From: Dictyoglomus sp.
Lineage (GTDB): Bacteria; Dictyoglomota; Dictyoglomia; Dictyoglomales; Dictyoglomaceae
Assembly (NCBI GenBank): GCA_025060475.1
Contig: JANXBZ010000001.1
Span: 1-64,000 of the forward strand
Direction of reading: 5' to 3'
DNA length: 64,000 bases
The position numbers and the translations under genes are program-made. The notes beneath the pieces are model-generated. The model was not told the DNA's origin, did no database searches, and worked only from the letters and a program-made list of their open reading frames with translations. Positions 8,243-17,289 of the stretch are shown here, one piece after another. Position 1 is the stretch's first letter. Every line of letters starts with the position of its first letter.

Positions 8243-8251
8243 ATTATACCA
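8243..8251 (-). promoter_or_regulatory. extended -10 promoter of the Hsp100 operon
   Basis: On the minus strand TGG-TATAAT forms a perfect extended -10, 31 bases before the ATG at 8211, with AGGAGGTG between. No consensus -35 is seen. I saw no CtsR-type or CIRCE-type repeat around it. Confidence 0.5.
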
Positions 8252-8260
8252 TAAAAGTAT

Positions 8261-8288
8261 TTAACTATTTGTTCTCAGATGATATAAT
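8261..8288 (+). promoter_or_regulatory. promoter of the IMPase gene
   Basis: TTAACT at 8261-8266, 16-base spacer, TATAAT at 8283-8288, preceded by TGA at 8280-8282, so also an extended -10. The gene starts 28 bases later with GAGGT as ribosome site. Confidence 0.5.
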
Positions 8289-8316
8289 TTTTACTCAAAA
8301 ACTGAGGTTAAAACAT

Positions 8317-9099
8317 ATGGAAGAAATTTTAAGTATTGCAAAAAATATTGTAATAGAAGCTGGTAAAATTCTTTTACAATATTTTTATGAAGAAAAGGAT
8401 ATAAAATTAAAAAGTATTTCTAATCTTGTCACTAAAGCAGATAGACTATCCGAAGAAAAAATTATTGAGTTAATTAATAAAAATTTTCCTGATCATTCAA
8501 TATTATCCGAAGAAAAAGGATATATAAAAAGAAATACCATATATCATTGGATAATAGATCCTTTAGATGGAACTACAAATTATGCCCATAACAATCCTTA
8601 CTTCTCAGTAAGTATTGCTTTAAAAAAAGAAAATGATATTATTTTAGGAATAATATATGACCCTGTCCGAAAAGAACTTTTTTCTGCTATGAAGGGAAAA
8701 GGTGCCTTTTTAAACGAGGAGAAGATAAGGGTTTCTAAAGTAAAATATATTAGAGATTCTCTTTTAGCTTTTGGCTTACCTTATGAATTAACTATGGATG
8801 AAAAAAACTTTATTTCCTTTATAAATCTCTCAAGAAAAAGTCATGGTGTAAGAAGAATTGGATCTGCAGCATTAGAGTTAGCATATGTATCTTGTGGAAG
8901 ATTAGATGGATATTGGTGTAAGAAACTAAATCCTTGGGATTTTTCTGCAGGAATAATTATTATTGAAGAAGCAGGAGGAAAAGTAACAGATTTTGATAAT
9001 AAAACTATCCCTTTTAAGGAATCAAGTATTGTTGCATCTAACAGCTTAATTCATGATGAACTATTAGAAACATTAAAATTAGGATTAACATCTATATGA
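8317..9099 (+). CDS. suhB: inositol-1-monophosphatase family phosphatase
   Basis: A 260-residue Mg-dependent sugar phosphatase of the IMPase/FBPase superfamily. The metal-binding motifs are all present: SILSEEKG (about residue 67), WIIDPLDGTTNYAHN (about 82-96) and LNPWDFSAGIIIIEEAGG (about 207-224). Likely substrates are inositol phosphates or fructose-1,6-bisphosphate; many thermophile homologues act on both, so the gene symbol is tentative. ATG at 8317 is chosen because GAGGT lies eight bases upstream and the protein then begins as the family does; a longer reading from 8131 would run through the Hsp100 start region. Its last 49 bases overlap the convergent GH57 gene. Confidence 0.85.
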   Translation: MEEILSIAKNIVIEAGKILLQYFYEEKDIKLKSISNLVTKADRLSEEKIIELINKNFPDHSILSEEKGYIKRNTIYHWIIDPLDGTTNYAHNNPYFSVSIALKKENDIILGIIYDPVRKELFSAMKGKGAFLNEEKIRVSKVKYIRDSLLAFGLPYELTMDEKNFISFINLSRKSHGVRRIGSAALELAYVSCGRLDGYWCKKLNPWDFSAGIIIIEEAGGKVTDFDNKTIPFKESSIVASNSLIHDELLETLKLGLTSI

Positions 9100-11165
9100 A
9101 AAACTATTTCCGTATCCCAATCTTCATTAGGTTCAAGTTTTATATTATAAAAATGGAGAAGAGCACTTCCTTGATATACTCTTTCAAAACCTTCTTCTGA
9201 CAAAGATACAGTTTCAATAGGATATCTATACCACTTAGCTTTATCTTTAAGCCTACAAGTTAAATAAATAAAAGGAGACTTTATTCCCCAATTATATGTT
9301 TCTTCTATACCCATAGACCTTAAACTAGACTTCCAAGAGGTTTCAGGAATATAAAAATAGTATTCATCATGTTCTGGTGCTAGGAAATTAAAAAGAACTT
9401 CCCATCCAAAAACAAAAGAGATTTTTTCTGAGGAAATATTTTTTATTTTATATATTAAACCAAGTTCATTCTTATCTTCATAGATCATAAAGATTTTTTC
9501 TAATTTAACATAATTGTTCTCACCTGAAAAAATCAACAAGAATTTCTTTTTTGTTTTTTTATAAGTCCAATTAAAAGAAAAATCTAAAGAATAAAACCAA
9601 GGTTTATCTTCACACTTCCATAATTCTTCAACTGAAGGAAAGTTTTTAAAGAAGTATTCCTTAAAGGAAACTCTTCTATGTCTATCATAAAAAAGAATAT
9701 TTTCTAAACCCTTCTCTTTAACAGCCCATCTTTCATGAATGGTCCTTCCTTTTCCTTCGTTTTCTTTTATTAAATGAAGTTTTTCATGATAAGCTTCCTC
9801 TCTTCTTGTTAAAATATCAGTAAGATTAAAAGAAAGAGGCTTAAAATCCCACTCTAAGAGTCCCGCACCAAGATGAGGAGCAAAATATAGATTAAAATTC
9901 TTTGATTCAACAATTATCTCCTCTTTACCATCACAGTCAAAATCAAAATATTTTAGAATAATACTATTTTTATTTTTCATTTTCTCTAAATAATTTTCAG
10001 CTTTAATTATATGAGAATAAATTGTTGATCTTAAATGAGGAAGATAAAGTCCTCCAAAAATACCATGCCAGTAGGCGTCATTTGCCTGAGCCTTCCATAT
10101 TTCTTCTAAAGCAAAATTCTTATACTTACTTTTTTCTGATATACTTTCAATTTTTTTTCTTACATACAACATCCTTTTATGAATATGATTTGCTTCAGGA
10201 TATTTTACTAAGAAATTTCTCCAAAATCCCCCTCTAATAAAGGGAGAATATTTTTCCCATTTTTCCATATTTTTGATATCATTAATTAAATTTTCTAAGT
10301 CTTTTTGAGCAGAAGTATAAAGAGACCATTCCATCATTTCTCTATATGAAGCAGTAGGTAAGTATATTCTTTCAGAAAGAGAATTTTTCTCATTATAGTC
10401 CCTAAAATTCATTAGCTTTATCCAATGAGAGTTTTCTTTTAAAATCTCCCAAAATCTTTCTAACCATCGTTCCTCATAAACCGTTTTATAAGTATCAGGC
10501 CAAAGCCCAAATTTCTCTCCATCATCAAATAAAACTACAATATTTATTTCCCCTTTTAAGCAACTTTTTAAATACTCAATAGTCTCTAAAGGTTCATGAA
10601 AAGGTATAAGATATCTAAGTTTCATATTGATAGGAAATACTTTAATCATGTATCCTTGTTCTTCTATGATAAAATAGTTAAAAAGTCTTTCAGGATTTAG
10701 GCCAGTAGAAAGAAAGTGAGTATCATCAAGTACAGTATATTCAATTTCTGATTCAGCTAAAAACTTGACAAGATGAGGTTCCCAAACTCTTTCTGCGAGC
10801 CACATTCCTTTAGGTTTTTGTCCGAATTTATTCCAGATATATTTATTTAATTTCTTAATTTGTAAAATTTTATCCTCATCAGGAATTATTGGCAATATAG
10901 GTTCATAAAATCCTCCAGAAAAAATTTCCATTTGTCCTCTTTCTGAAAGTATTTTTAAATTCTTAAAATATTCAGGGTGTTTATTTTCAAGCCATTGAAG
11001 AAGAAATCCTGAAAAATGAATACTAAAGGGAAAATCTGGATTTTTCAAAAAAAAGTCAATAAGAGGCTTATAAGCCAAATTATAAGCCTTTTCAATTACA
11101 AAATCAAAATTTCCTATAGGTTGATGATTATGAAAACCTAAAGTAAAAAAGATCTTATCTTTCAT
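9051..11165 (-). CDS. amyA: GH57 4-alpha-glucanotransferase / alpha-amylase
   Basis: A 704-residue family GH57 enzyme, close in layout to Dictyoglomus AmyA and the Thermococcus 4-alpha-glucanotransferase. GFHNHQPIGNFDFV opens the catalytic (beta/alpha)7 barrel. GMWLAERVWEPH holds the likely nucleophile Glu125, and VVLFDDGEKFGLWPD holds the likely acid/base Asp (214 or 215). ANDAYWHGIFGGLYLPHLR joins to a C-terminal beta-rich domain (about 400-690) that starts with FDFDCDGKEEIIVES. No signal peptide, so it acts on cytoplasmic glucans or maltodextrins. It overlaps the preceding GH57 gene by 11 bases. The last residues (about NPNFNVSNSSS) are encoded opposite the end of suhB, an unusual antisense tail. 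Confidence 0.88.
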   Translation of the reverse strand: MKDKIFFTLGFHNHQPIGNFDFVIEKAYNLAYKPLIDFFLKNPDFPFSIHFSGFLLQWLENKHPEYFKNLKILSERGQMEIFSGGFYEPILPIIPDEDKILQIKKLNKYIWNKFGQKPKGMWLAERVWEPHLVKFLAESEIEYTVLDDTHFLSTGLNPERLFNYFIIEEQGYMIKVFPINMKLRYLIPFHEPLETIEYLKSCLKGEINIVVLFDDGEKFGLWPDTYKTVYEERWLERFWEILKENSHWIKLMNFRDYNEKNSLSERIYLPTASYREMMEWSLYTSAQKDLENLINDIKNMEKWEKYSPFIRGGFWRNFLVKYPEANHIHKRMLYVRKKIESISEKSKYKNFALEEIWKAQANDAYWHGIFGGLYLPHLRSTIYSHIIKAENYLEKMKNKNSIILKYFDFDCDGKEEIIVESKNFNLYFAPHLGAGLLEWDFKPLSFNLTDILTRREEAYHEKLHLIKENEGKGRTIHERWAVKEKGLENILFYDRHRRVSFKEYFFKNFPSVEELWKCEDKPWFYSLDFSFNWTYKKTKKKFLLIFSGENNYVKLEKIFMIYEDKNELGLIYKIKNISSEKISFVFGWEVLFNFLAPEHDEYYFYIPETSWKSSLRSMGIEETYNWGIKSPFIYLTCRLKDKAKWYRYPIETVSLSEEGFERVYQGSALLHFYNIKLEPNEDWDTEIVFHIDVNPNFNVSNSSS

Positions 11166-12717
11166 AATTTCTCCTTCTAAATATATTATAATTTATATTT
11201 GGAAACAAAGAATCTGTATCTTCCAACTTTTTTAATAGATTAAAATCTTCTACTTTTGGCTCTTTTATTTTTAAAAAGCTATAGAGTTTTGAGAAATTTT
11301 CATAATGTTGATAAAATCTTTTATATCCATACTCTCGAGCCTGATATGTACTGATCAAAAAAGGCCAATCACTACTCTCTAAAAGTAATTTTTCTCTTGC
11401 CATTTGTTTAAGAACCTTTTCTTTCCATAAAGAGTCTGTTTTTTCTTCAGAAGCTTCTTCCATAATTTCCTCAACAGAATGTATTTTCTGCCAAAGTTCT
11501 TCAGTATCTTTGTTTAACCAGACTTCATGTTTTCCTCCTTTTCCCCATGAAGATTCAGGAAGATATATTTTTTTGTTTGGCTCAAAATAGGTAAGATATA
11601 ATTTAGGAATTGTACTTTTTACAATCTTACTTTCGTTGATTAATTCATAAACCCTTTCTAAGAAAATTAATCCCTCAAACCACCAATGACCAAAAAGTTC
11701 TGTATCATACATTGCAGTAATTATTCCCTTTTCTCTCTTTCCCTCTTCTTCTAAAAGGCTAACAAAATGACTTGCATGTTCTAAAGCTTTATTTTTAGCA
11801 ACCTCAGGATCATATATCTCTTTGAGTCCTAAATCTGTGTTTTTAGAAACAATTCTCCAATATTGAAGTCCTGAAGTCTCTGCCTTTTTATGAAACTCTC
11901 TATATAACCCATCTCCTGGATAACCCCACTCAGCAGACCATACTTGCATACTAGTTCTCTCATGTCTTCCAAACACTATTACTTCAGTTTCATCTACATA
12001 ATAAGGCTCTAAAATCGATCTCATTTTTCCTGAGCTTTTTACCTCAGGATATCCAAGGGATTCACCACCTAATATAGAATGCGTATCTACAAAAAAATAT
12101 TTAAATTTTAATTCAGATAAAACTTTCTCAAGCCCAGGTTTATAAGCACACTCAGGAAGCCATATTCCTACTGGTTGGCTTCCAAAATGTTTTATATAAT
12201 TTTCCTTGCCTATATATAATTGAGCATAAATAGAAGAATTCTTTTTTAATAAAGGAAGATATGCATGAGTTGCAGAACTTGTTAAAATTTCTAAATTTCC
12301 ATCTCTTTGTAATTCTCCCCAAAATTTTAATAGATTTCTTGAAAAGGAATTTCTAAAATGATCCAACATTTTTTTATAAAGGTTCTTATAGAACAATGCT
12401 AACTGAGCTTCCTTTTTGTTTTCCTTACTAAATTCATAAAAATCCCTTTCTGCTAAAAATATTCTCTCTTCAATATATTTTTCTGCCTCATAAAGCATAT
12501 ATGCATCAGAAAGCTGTTCTGCAAGAACTGGGGTAACACTAAGAGTTATATGCCAATCTACACCCTTTTCTTTAAGATTGTAAAAGAGTACTGTAAGAGG
12601 AATATAAGTCTCTAACATTGCTTCAAAAAACCATTCCTCTCCAAAAGGCCATCTTCCAGCTTTTTTAACAAAAGGGATATGGGAATGTAAAACTAAGTTA
12701 AAAAATATATTATTCAT
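11155..12717 (-). CDS. GH57 glycogen branching enzyme-like protein
   Basis: A 520-residue GH57 protein of the branching-enzyme (AmyC/TK1436) group. LHSHIPFVKKAGRWPFGEEW at the N-terminus is typical. The proposed nucleophile is Glu189 in VGIWLPECAYKPG and the acid/base Asp338 in ITAMYDTELFGHWWFEG; a C-terminal helical domain (about 410-500) follows, as in the family. Expected reaction: forming alpha-1,6 branches in alpha-1,4-glucan. No secretion signal. ATG at 12717 is preferred to a GTG at 12726 because the GTG lies inside the ribosome site AGGGGTGAT. It is first of the GH57 pair and shares 11 bases with the glucanotransferase gene, so both act together on storage glucan. Confidence 0.8.
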   Translation of the reverse strand: MNNIFFNLVLHSHIPFVKKAGRWPFGEEWFFEAMLETYIPLTVLFYNLKEKGVDWHITLSVTPVLAEQLSDAYMLYEAEKYIEERIFLAERDFYEFSKENKKEAQLALFYKNLYKKMLDHFRNSFSRNLLKFWGELQRDGNLEILTSSATHAYLPLLKKNSSIYAQLYIGKENYIKHFGSQPVGIWLPECAYKPGLEKVLSELKFKYFFVDTHSILGGESLGYPEVKSSGKMRSILEPYYVDETEVIVFGRHERTSMQVWSAEWGYPGDGLYREFHKKAETSGLQYWRIVSKNTDLGLKEIYDPEVAKNKALEHASHFVSLLEEEGKREKGIITAMYDTELFGHWWFEGLIFLERVYELINESKIVKSTIPKLYLTYFEPNKKIYLPESSWGKGGKHEVWLNKDTEELWQKIHSVEEIMEEASEEKTDSLWKEKVLKQMAREKLLLESSDWPFLISTYQAREYGYKRFYQHYENFSKLYSFLKIKEPKVEDFNLLKKLEDTDSLFPNINYNIFRRRNYER

Positions 12718-12747
12718 AAAAATCACCCCTAAAATTTATAAAAAACA

Positions 12748-12780
12748 AAATAAGGGGGAATAGAGAATCCCCCCTTATTT
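12748..12780 (-). terminator. terminator after the MalK-type gene
   Basis: An 11-bp perfect stem (AAATAAGGGGG at 12748-12758 with CCCCCTTATTT at 12770-12780), 11-base loop, followed on the minus strand by TTTTGTTTTTT. It separates the ATPase gene from the GH57 pair. Confidence 0.85.
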
Positions 12781-12811
12781 TCAGATAAGTTTAATAAGGA
12801 GATTACTATTC

Positions 12812-13924
12812 TCAAATGATTGCTACCTGAGTTACAGGATCAAACAAGTGCATCTTTCTTAAATCAAACATAACTTTAATTCTCTCTCCCATCCTTGCTC
12901 TTGTTTCTGAGCCTACTCTTGCCACAGCACTTACTGGACCTTCGATAAGATAGAGATAAACTTCTGTTCCCATAGGTTCCAAAACCTCAATTTTCATCTC
13001 TGCTACATCTTCAGGTATAATCTCTTCTGTTTTAATAAGAGATACATCATAAATATGTTCTGGTCTTACTCCAAGAATAACTTTCTTTCCAAGATAATCC
13101 TTTGCATGCTCCGCAACAAAGCTTTGCATATCTTGAGGAATTCCCAATTTTATACTTCCTAGATCTAAAACTCTTGCATTTTCATCAAGACGTGCATCTA
13201 TAAAATTCATAGGAGGACTACCTATAAATCCAGCCACAAAAATATTATTAGGTTTTTCATAGATAGTAAGAGGCTCATCTACTTGTTGTACAACTCCATC
13301 TCTCATCACTACAATACGATCTCCCATGGTCATTGCTTCAGTTTGATCATGAGTAACATATATTGTTGTAACTCCAAGACTTCTTTGTAATTTTTTAAGT
13401 TCTGCTCTCATTTGAACTCTTAACTTTGCATCAAGGTTTGACAAAGGCTCATCCATCAAGAATACTTTTGGTTCTCGAACAATAGCACGTCCTAAAGCTA
13501 CTCTTTGTCTCTGTCCACCAGATAACTCTTTGGGTTTTCTTTTTAATAAATTCTCAATACCCAGCATTTCTGCTGCTGCTTTTACTCTTCTGTCAATTTC
13601 TTCTTTTGGAAATTTTCTAAGCTTTAATCCAAAAGCCATATTATCATAAACAGTCATATGAGGATATAGAGCATAGTTTTGAAATACCATTGCAATATCT
13701 CTATCCTTTGGAGGCACATCATTAACCAGTCTTCCACCTATATAAATTCTTCCTTCTGTAACCTCCTCTAATCCCGCAATCATTCTCAAAGTCGTCGTTT
13801 TACCACATCCTGAGGGACCTACAAGAACTATAAATTCTCTGTCTTGAATATCTAAAGAAACATTGTTAACAGCTATAACATCTCCAAATTTTTTAGTTAC
13901 ATTTTCCAGTTTTACGTCTGCCAT
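12812..13924 (-). CDS. sugar ABC transporter ATP-binding protein (MalK/MsmX type)
   Basis: A 370-residue ABC ATPase of the carbohydrate-importer class. It has Walker [10 protein letters not shown] (about 38-46), Q-loop [14 protein letters not shown], signature [15 protein letters not shown] (about 135-149), Walker [13 protein letters not shown] and switch His in THDQTEAM. The C-terminal OB/TOBE domain (about 235-370) is full length, as in UgpC/MalK/MsmX. No permease or binding protein gene is adjacent, so it may be a shared ATPase serving several sugar importers, as MsmX does (inference). It has its own AAGGAGGT ribosome site and a terminator downstream. Confidence 0.9.
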   Translation of the reverse strand: MADVKLENVTKKFGDVIAVNNVSLDIQDREFIVLVGPSGCGKTTTLRMIAGLEEVTEGRIYIGGRLVNDVPPKDRDIAMVFQNYALYPHMTVYDNMAFGLKLRKFPKEEIDRRVKAAAEMLGIENLLKRKPKELSGGQRQRVALGRAIVREPKVFLMDEPLSNLDAKLRVQMRAELKKLQRSLGVTTIYVTHDQTEAMTMGDRIVVMRDGVVQQVDEPLTIYEKPNNIFVAGFIGSPPMNFIDARLDENARVLDLGSIKLGIPQDMQSFVAEHAKDYLGKKVILGVRPEHIYDVSLIKTEEIIPEDVAEMKIEVLEPMGTEVYLYLIEGPVSAVARVGSETRARMGERIKVMFDLRKMHLFDPVTQVAII

Positions 13925-13957
13925 CTCCTAAACCTCCTTTTTAATTAAAGAAATTAA

Positions 13958-13981
13958 ATTAGTGTGAGAATTAGCGTGAGA
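13958..13981. repeat. tandem 12-bp direct repeat upstream of the ABC ATPase
   Basis: Two adjacent 12-mers, ATTAGTGTGAGA and ATTAGCGTGAGA, differing at one base, lie 34-57 bases upstream of the ATPase start and downstream of tRNA-Arg. They could be a regulator site; nothing else shows their role. Confidence 0.45.
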
Positions 13982-14058
13982 AGATAGAAAATTTCTAAAA
14001 ATATCACCTCCAAGTAGAACTTTATTGAAGCATGAGGTAAAAGGAGAGTATTCACACT

Positions 14059-14135
14059 TGGTGCGCCCGAAGGGACTCGAACCCCCGACACGCGGTTTAG
14101 GAAACCGCTGCTCTGTCCTACTGAGCTACGGGCGC
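14059..14135 (-). tRNA. tRNA-Arg (CCT)
   Basis: A full cloverleaf on the minus strand: acceptor GCGCCCG/CGGGCGC, D-stem GCTC/GAGC, anticodon stem GCGGT/ACCGC with loop TTCCTAA (anticodon CCT, reading AGG), and T-loop TTCGAGT. The T-stem has two G-T pairs. CCA is encoded. It follows tRNA-Phe by 76 bases; a weak promoter of its own is possible in that gap. Confidence 0.93.
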
Positions 14136-14211
14136 TTATTAGGAAAGAGAGTATAATATTTTTATATAAATTATTTTTTGTTTTCAAACTTAATTTTTTC
14201 TTTATATTTTA

Positions 14212-14287
14212 TGGTGCGGACGGGTGGAATCGAACCACCGACGCAGGGATTTTCAGTCCCTCGCTCTACCGACTGAGCTACGTCCGC
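14212..14287 (-). tRNA. tRNA-Phe (GAA)
   Basis: A full cloverleaf on the minus strand: acceptor GCGGACG/CGTCCGC, D-arm GCTC/GAGC, anticodon stem AGGGA/TCCCT with loop CTGAAAA (anticodon GAA), T-loop TTCGATT, encoded CCA. It is preceded by a near-consensus promoter. Confidence 0.95.
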
Positions 14288-14301
14288 AACTTTATAGAAA
14301 A

Positions 14302-14330
14302 ATTATAACAAATAGACTTTGACTTATCAA
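14302..14330 (-). promoter_or_regulatory. promoter of tRNA-Phe (and perhaps tRNA-Arg)
   Basis: On the minus strand TTGATA (14325-14330), a 17-base spacer and TATAAT (14302-14307), also with TG one base before the -10. The start of transcription would be about seven bases before the tRNA. Confidence 0.7.
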
Positions 14331-14335
14331 GTATT

Positions 14336-14707
14336 TTAGTCCTTTTTTATTGGAATTATTAATTTCTGCCCTACATATAACTTATTAGGATCTTTAAGAT
14401 TATTAATTTTTGCTAATTCTTTCCAATCTATAGAATATCTTTGAGCAATCCCTATAGTTGTATCTCCTACTTTAACTTCATATATTATTTGAGTATACGT
14501 TTCCTTTGATTTTTCATCTTTCAAAATATTCTTAGAAGAGTCATTAATTCTTTCTACTTTTTCTTTTGCTGGTCTTATTTCCACGCTTTTTGTCTCCTCT
14601 TTCGATTCTTGAGGAATTTTCTCTATCAAAAATAATTGATTCGCAAGAAAAACAATTAAAACAAAACTTATTATATAAACTACAAATTCTTTAAGAAATC
14701 TTCTCAT
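14336..14707 (-). CDS. membrane-anchored LysM-domain protein
   Basis: A 123-residue protein. Residues about 8-27 (VVYIISFVLIVFLANQLFLI) are one membrane-spanning or signal-anchor helix. A charged linker follows, and residues about 75-119 are one LysM domain, YEVKVGDTTIGIAQRYSI through LYVGQKLIIP. LysM binds peptidoglycan, so this is an inner-membrane protein touching the wall, too small to carry an enzyme domain. Its start overlaps the end of the calcium ATPase gene by 17 bases, so it is the last gene of that operon. The tRNA-Phe -35 box begins six bases past its stop. Confidence 0.75.
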   Translation of the reverse strand: MRRFLKEFVVYIISFVLIVFLANQLFLIEKIPQESKEETKSVEIRPAKEKVERINDSSKNILKDEKSKETYTQIIYEVKVGDTTIGIAQRYSIDWKELAKINNLKDPNKLYVGQKLIIPIKKD

Positions 14708-17285
14708 ATATTTTCTCTATAATAAGCTTAAATATAGGAAGCAAGGAAACTAAAATTACTATTAAAATTTTTTCAGGGCTTAAGTACTCTAGATTAAAGA
14801 AATTTCTTCCAAAGGGAGTATAGAGTATTAAGAACTGCAAAGAGAAGGATAGAAGAATGGCTAAAATTAAATAAATATTAGAAAAAGCATCTATAAATTC
14901 CTTTCTTCTTCTAAGAGATAAGCTTAAAGCCTGAAAGAGTTGTGCAAATACAAGTCCAGAAAAAGCCAAAGTCCTTGCTAAAGTTATATTATTGAAAGAT
15001 AGTCCCCAATAGAATAAAGATAATGAAGCTAAACCCATAATAACACCATCTAATAACAATTTTCTCCATATATCTTTCGTCAATATTCCCTCATTTATAG
15101 ATCGAGGCTTTCTCTCCATAATATCTTTTTCAGCAGGTTCTATACCTAAAGCTAAAGCTGGAAAACCATCGGTTACCAAATTTATCCATAAGAGTTCAAT
15201 AGGAGTTAAGGGCAATGGAAATCTTAATAATATACTTAACCCTACCACAACAATTTCACTTAAATTACAAGAAAAAAGATAATAAGTCACCTTTCTTATA
15301 TTATCAAAAATTCTTCTTCCTTCTTCAACTGCTTTTACGATGGTGGCAAAGCTATCATCAAGTAAGACTAAATCCGATGCCTCTCTTGCTACTTCTGTAC
15401 CTCTTTGTCCCATGCTTACTCCAATATCTGCCATTTTCAAAGCAGGAGCATCATTTACCCCATCACCAGTCATAGCAACCACTTCACCCTTTTCTTTTAA
15501 TCTTTTAACAATCTCCATCTTATGTTCAGGAAGTACCCTTGAAAAAAGTGAAACTTTTTCCCAATTTATATTATCAAAAGCTTTTTCGTCCTTTAGATCT
15601 TCTCCTTGATATGAGAGTCCATTTTCTATATCCATTCCAAGATCTTTTGCAATCTTCTTGGCAGTCCATATATAATCTCCTGTGACAATTATTGGTCTAA
15701 TTCCTGCCTTTGAACATAGATCTACAGCCTCTTTAACTCCATCCCTTAATGGATCTAAAAAGGCTACGAATCCTAAAAAAGTAAGATTCTCTTCTATATT
15801 ATCTTGAGTTAAATATTTAAGACTTCTTTTTGCTACTCCTAATACTCTAAGACCTTCTTTAGCTAGTTCTATCTGTTTTTCTGTCAATTTCTTTTCAATC
15901 TCTTCATTCAACTCCAAAATTTGGTTATCTGATTTCACATATTTACTCTTCTTAATAATCCCTTCGGGAGCACCCTTAACAAACAAAAGATAACCATCAC
16001 TATTTTTATAGACAACGCTCACTCTTTTCCTCTGAGAATCAAAAGGGATCTCTTTAACCTTTTCTCTATTTTCCAATACTTTATCTAATATACCTAAGTT
16101 TTCTCCTGTTCTAAAAAGAGCAATCTCTAAAGGATCTCCTAAATAAGTATTTTCCTTTTTTCTAACATCGCTACATAAAATTGCACTTTCCAATATTTCA
16201 TAAATTTCTGAAGTAACCTTAGAGAAATTCTCTCTCTCATAAACCTTTTCTAAAAGTCCTATCTTAACCAATTCCATTCTATTCTCTGTTAATGTTCCTG
16301 TTTTATCAGTACAGATTATAGTGGTTGCCCCAAGAGCTTCCACAGCGGAAAGTCTTCTCACTACTGCCTTTCTTCTAGCCATTTCTTGAACACCTAAAGC
16401 AAGAAGAATAGTAATAACTGTGGGAAGCCCCTCAGGAATTGCTGCTACCGCAAGACTAACAGAAGTCATAAACATTTCAAAGAATTCTCTTTTTTGTATA
16501 ATTCCAATCCCTAAAAGTATTGAAACTAATATGAGTATTAGAACAGAAATTTGTCTTCCTAATTTTTCTAACTCCTTCTGCAAGGGTGTAGGTTCTTCTT
16601 TCATCTCAGAAAGCATCTTTGCAATTTTTCCTAAAGCAGTATTTTCTCCAATTCCAACAACAATTCCTTTACCCTTTCCAGACATGATATATGTCCCTTT
16701 AAATCCCATATTATATTGCTCTCCAAGATCTAAATTTCCTTCACCAACAAAATCAGCATCTTTTCTTACTGCTTCTGATTCTCCAGTTAATATAGACTCG
16801 TCAACTTGTAGATAATGAGTCTCAAAAAACCTAACATCTGCAGGTATTTTCTCTCCTTCTTCTAAAATAATAATATCTCCTGGTACTAAATCATCAGATA
16901 GGATTTCTTTTAACCTTCCATCTCTTATAACTTTTACCACTGGATTTGTTAATGCTTTTAGAGAAGCTAAGGTTTTTTCTGCCTTAAATTCCTGAGATGC
17001 TCCTAAAACAGCGTTTATTAGGACAATAACGAATATAGCAATGGCATCTTTAATTTCTCCTAAGATTAAGGATATAAAAGTAGCAGATATAAGAATTATA
17101 GTAAGAAATTCCTTAAATTGATTAATAAATAATTTTAAAAAAGTGGTAGGAGGTTTTTCAGGTAAAACATTTCTTCCAAAAATTTTTTGTCTTTCTTTAG
17201 CCTCTTTTTCTGACAATCCCTTTTCAAGATCTGTCCCTAATTCTCTAGTTATCTCATCTATTCTCAAATTACTCCATTCTCTCAT
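14691..17285 (-). CDS. calcium-transporting P-type ATPase (P2A, SERCA-like)
   Basis: An 864-residue inner-membrane pump. Motifs run in order: cation-ATPase N domain, ILTGESEAV (actuator loop), AVAAIPEGLPTVIT (M4, ion site), CTDKTGTLTENRM (phosphorylated Asp), KGAPEGIIKK (nucleotide domain), MTGDGVNDAPALKMADIGVSMG (hinge), M5 NLSEIVVVG and M6 LLWINLVTDGFPALALG. The M4/M5/M6 ion-site residues match SERCA-type Ca2+ ATPases; Mn2+ transport cannot be excluded. ATG at 17285 is preferred over one at 17330 because GAGGAG lies seven bases before it and the longer form would extend into the HNH gene. Role: export of Ca2+ from the cytoplasm. Confidence 0.88.
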   Translation of the reverse strand: MREWSNLRIDEITRELGTDLEKGLSEKEAKERQKIFGRNVLPEKPPTTFLKLFINQFKEFLTIILISATFISLILGEIKDAIAIFVIVLINAVLGASQEFKAEKTLASLKALTNPVVKVIRDGRLKEILSDDLVPGDIIILEEGEKIPADVRFFETHYLQVDESILTGESEAVRKDADFVGEGNLDLGEQYNMGFKGTYIMSGKGKGIVVGIGENTALGKIAKMLSEMKEEPTPLQKELEKLGRQISVLILILVSILLGIGIIQKREFFEMFMTSVSLAVAAIPEGLPTVITILLALGVQEMARRKAVVRRLSAVEALGATTIICTDKTGTLTENRMELVKIGLLEKVYERENFSKVTSEIYEILESAILCSDVRKKENTYLGDPLEIALFRTGENLGILDKVLENREKVKEIPFDSQRKRVSVVYKNSDGYLLFVKGAPEGIIKKSKYVKSDNQILELNEEIEKKLTEKQIELAKEGLRVLGVAKRSLKYLTQDNIEENLTFLGFVAFLDPLRDGVKEAVDLCSKAGIRPIIVTGDYIWTAKKIAKDLGMDIENGLSYQGEDLKDEKAFDNINWEKVSLFSRVLPEHKMEIVKRLKEKGEVVAMTGDGVNDAPALKMADIGVSMGQRGTEVAREASDLVLLDDSFATIVKAVEEGRRIFDNIRKVTYYLFSCNLSEIVVVGLSILLRFPLPLTPIELLWINLVTDGFPALALGIEPAEKDIMERKPRSINEGILTKDIWRKLLLDGVIMGLASLSLFYWGLSFNNITLARTLAFSGLVFAQLFQALSLSLRRRKEFIDAFSNIYLILAILLSFSLQFLILYTPFGRNFFNLEYLSPEKILIVILVSLLPIFKLIIEKIYEKIS

Positions 17286-17289
17286 TGTT

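Noticed and set aside
8211-8260. Search for CtsR or CIRCE operators before the Hsp100 gene
   Set aside because: No matching direct or inverted heptamer/nonamer repeats were seen.
13954-14187. Minus-strand frame of 77 codons
   Set aside because: It reads straight through tRNA-Arg; the peptide is a translated tRNA.
16420-16815. Plus-strand frame of 131 codons opposite the calcium ATPase
   Set aside because: It covers conserved ATPase motifs on the other strand and shows no domain of its own.
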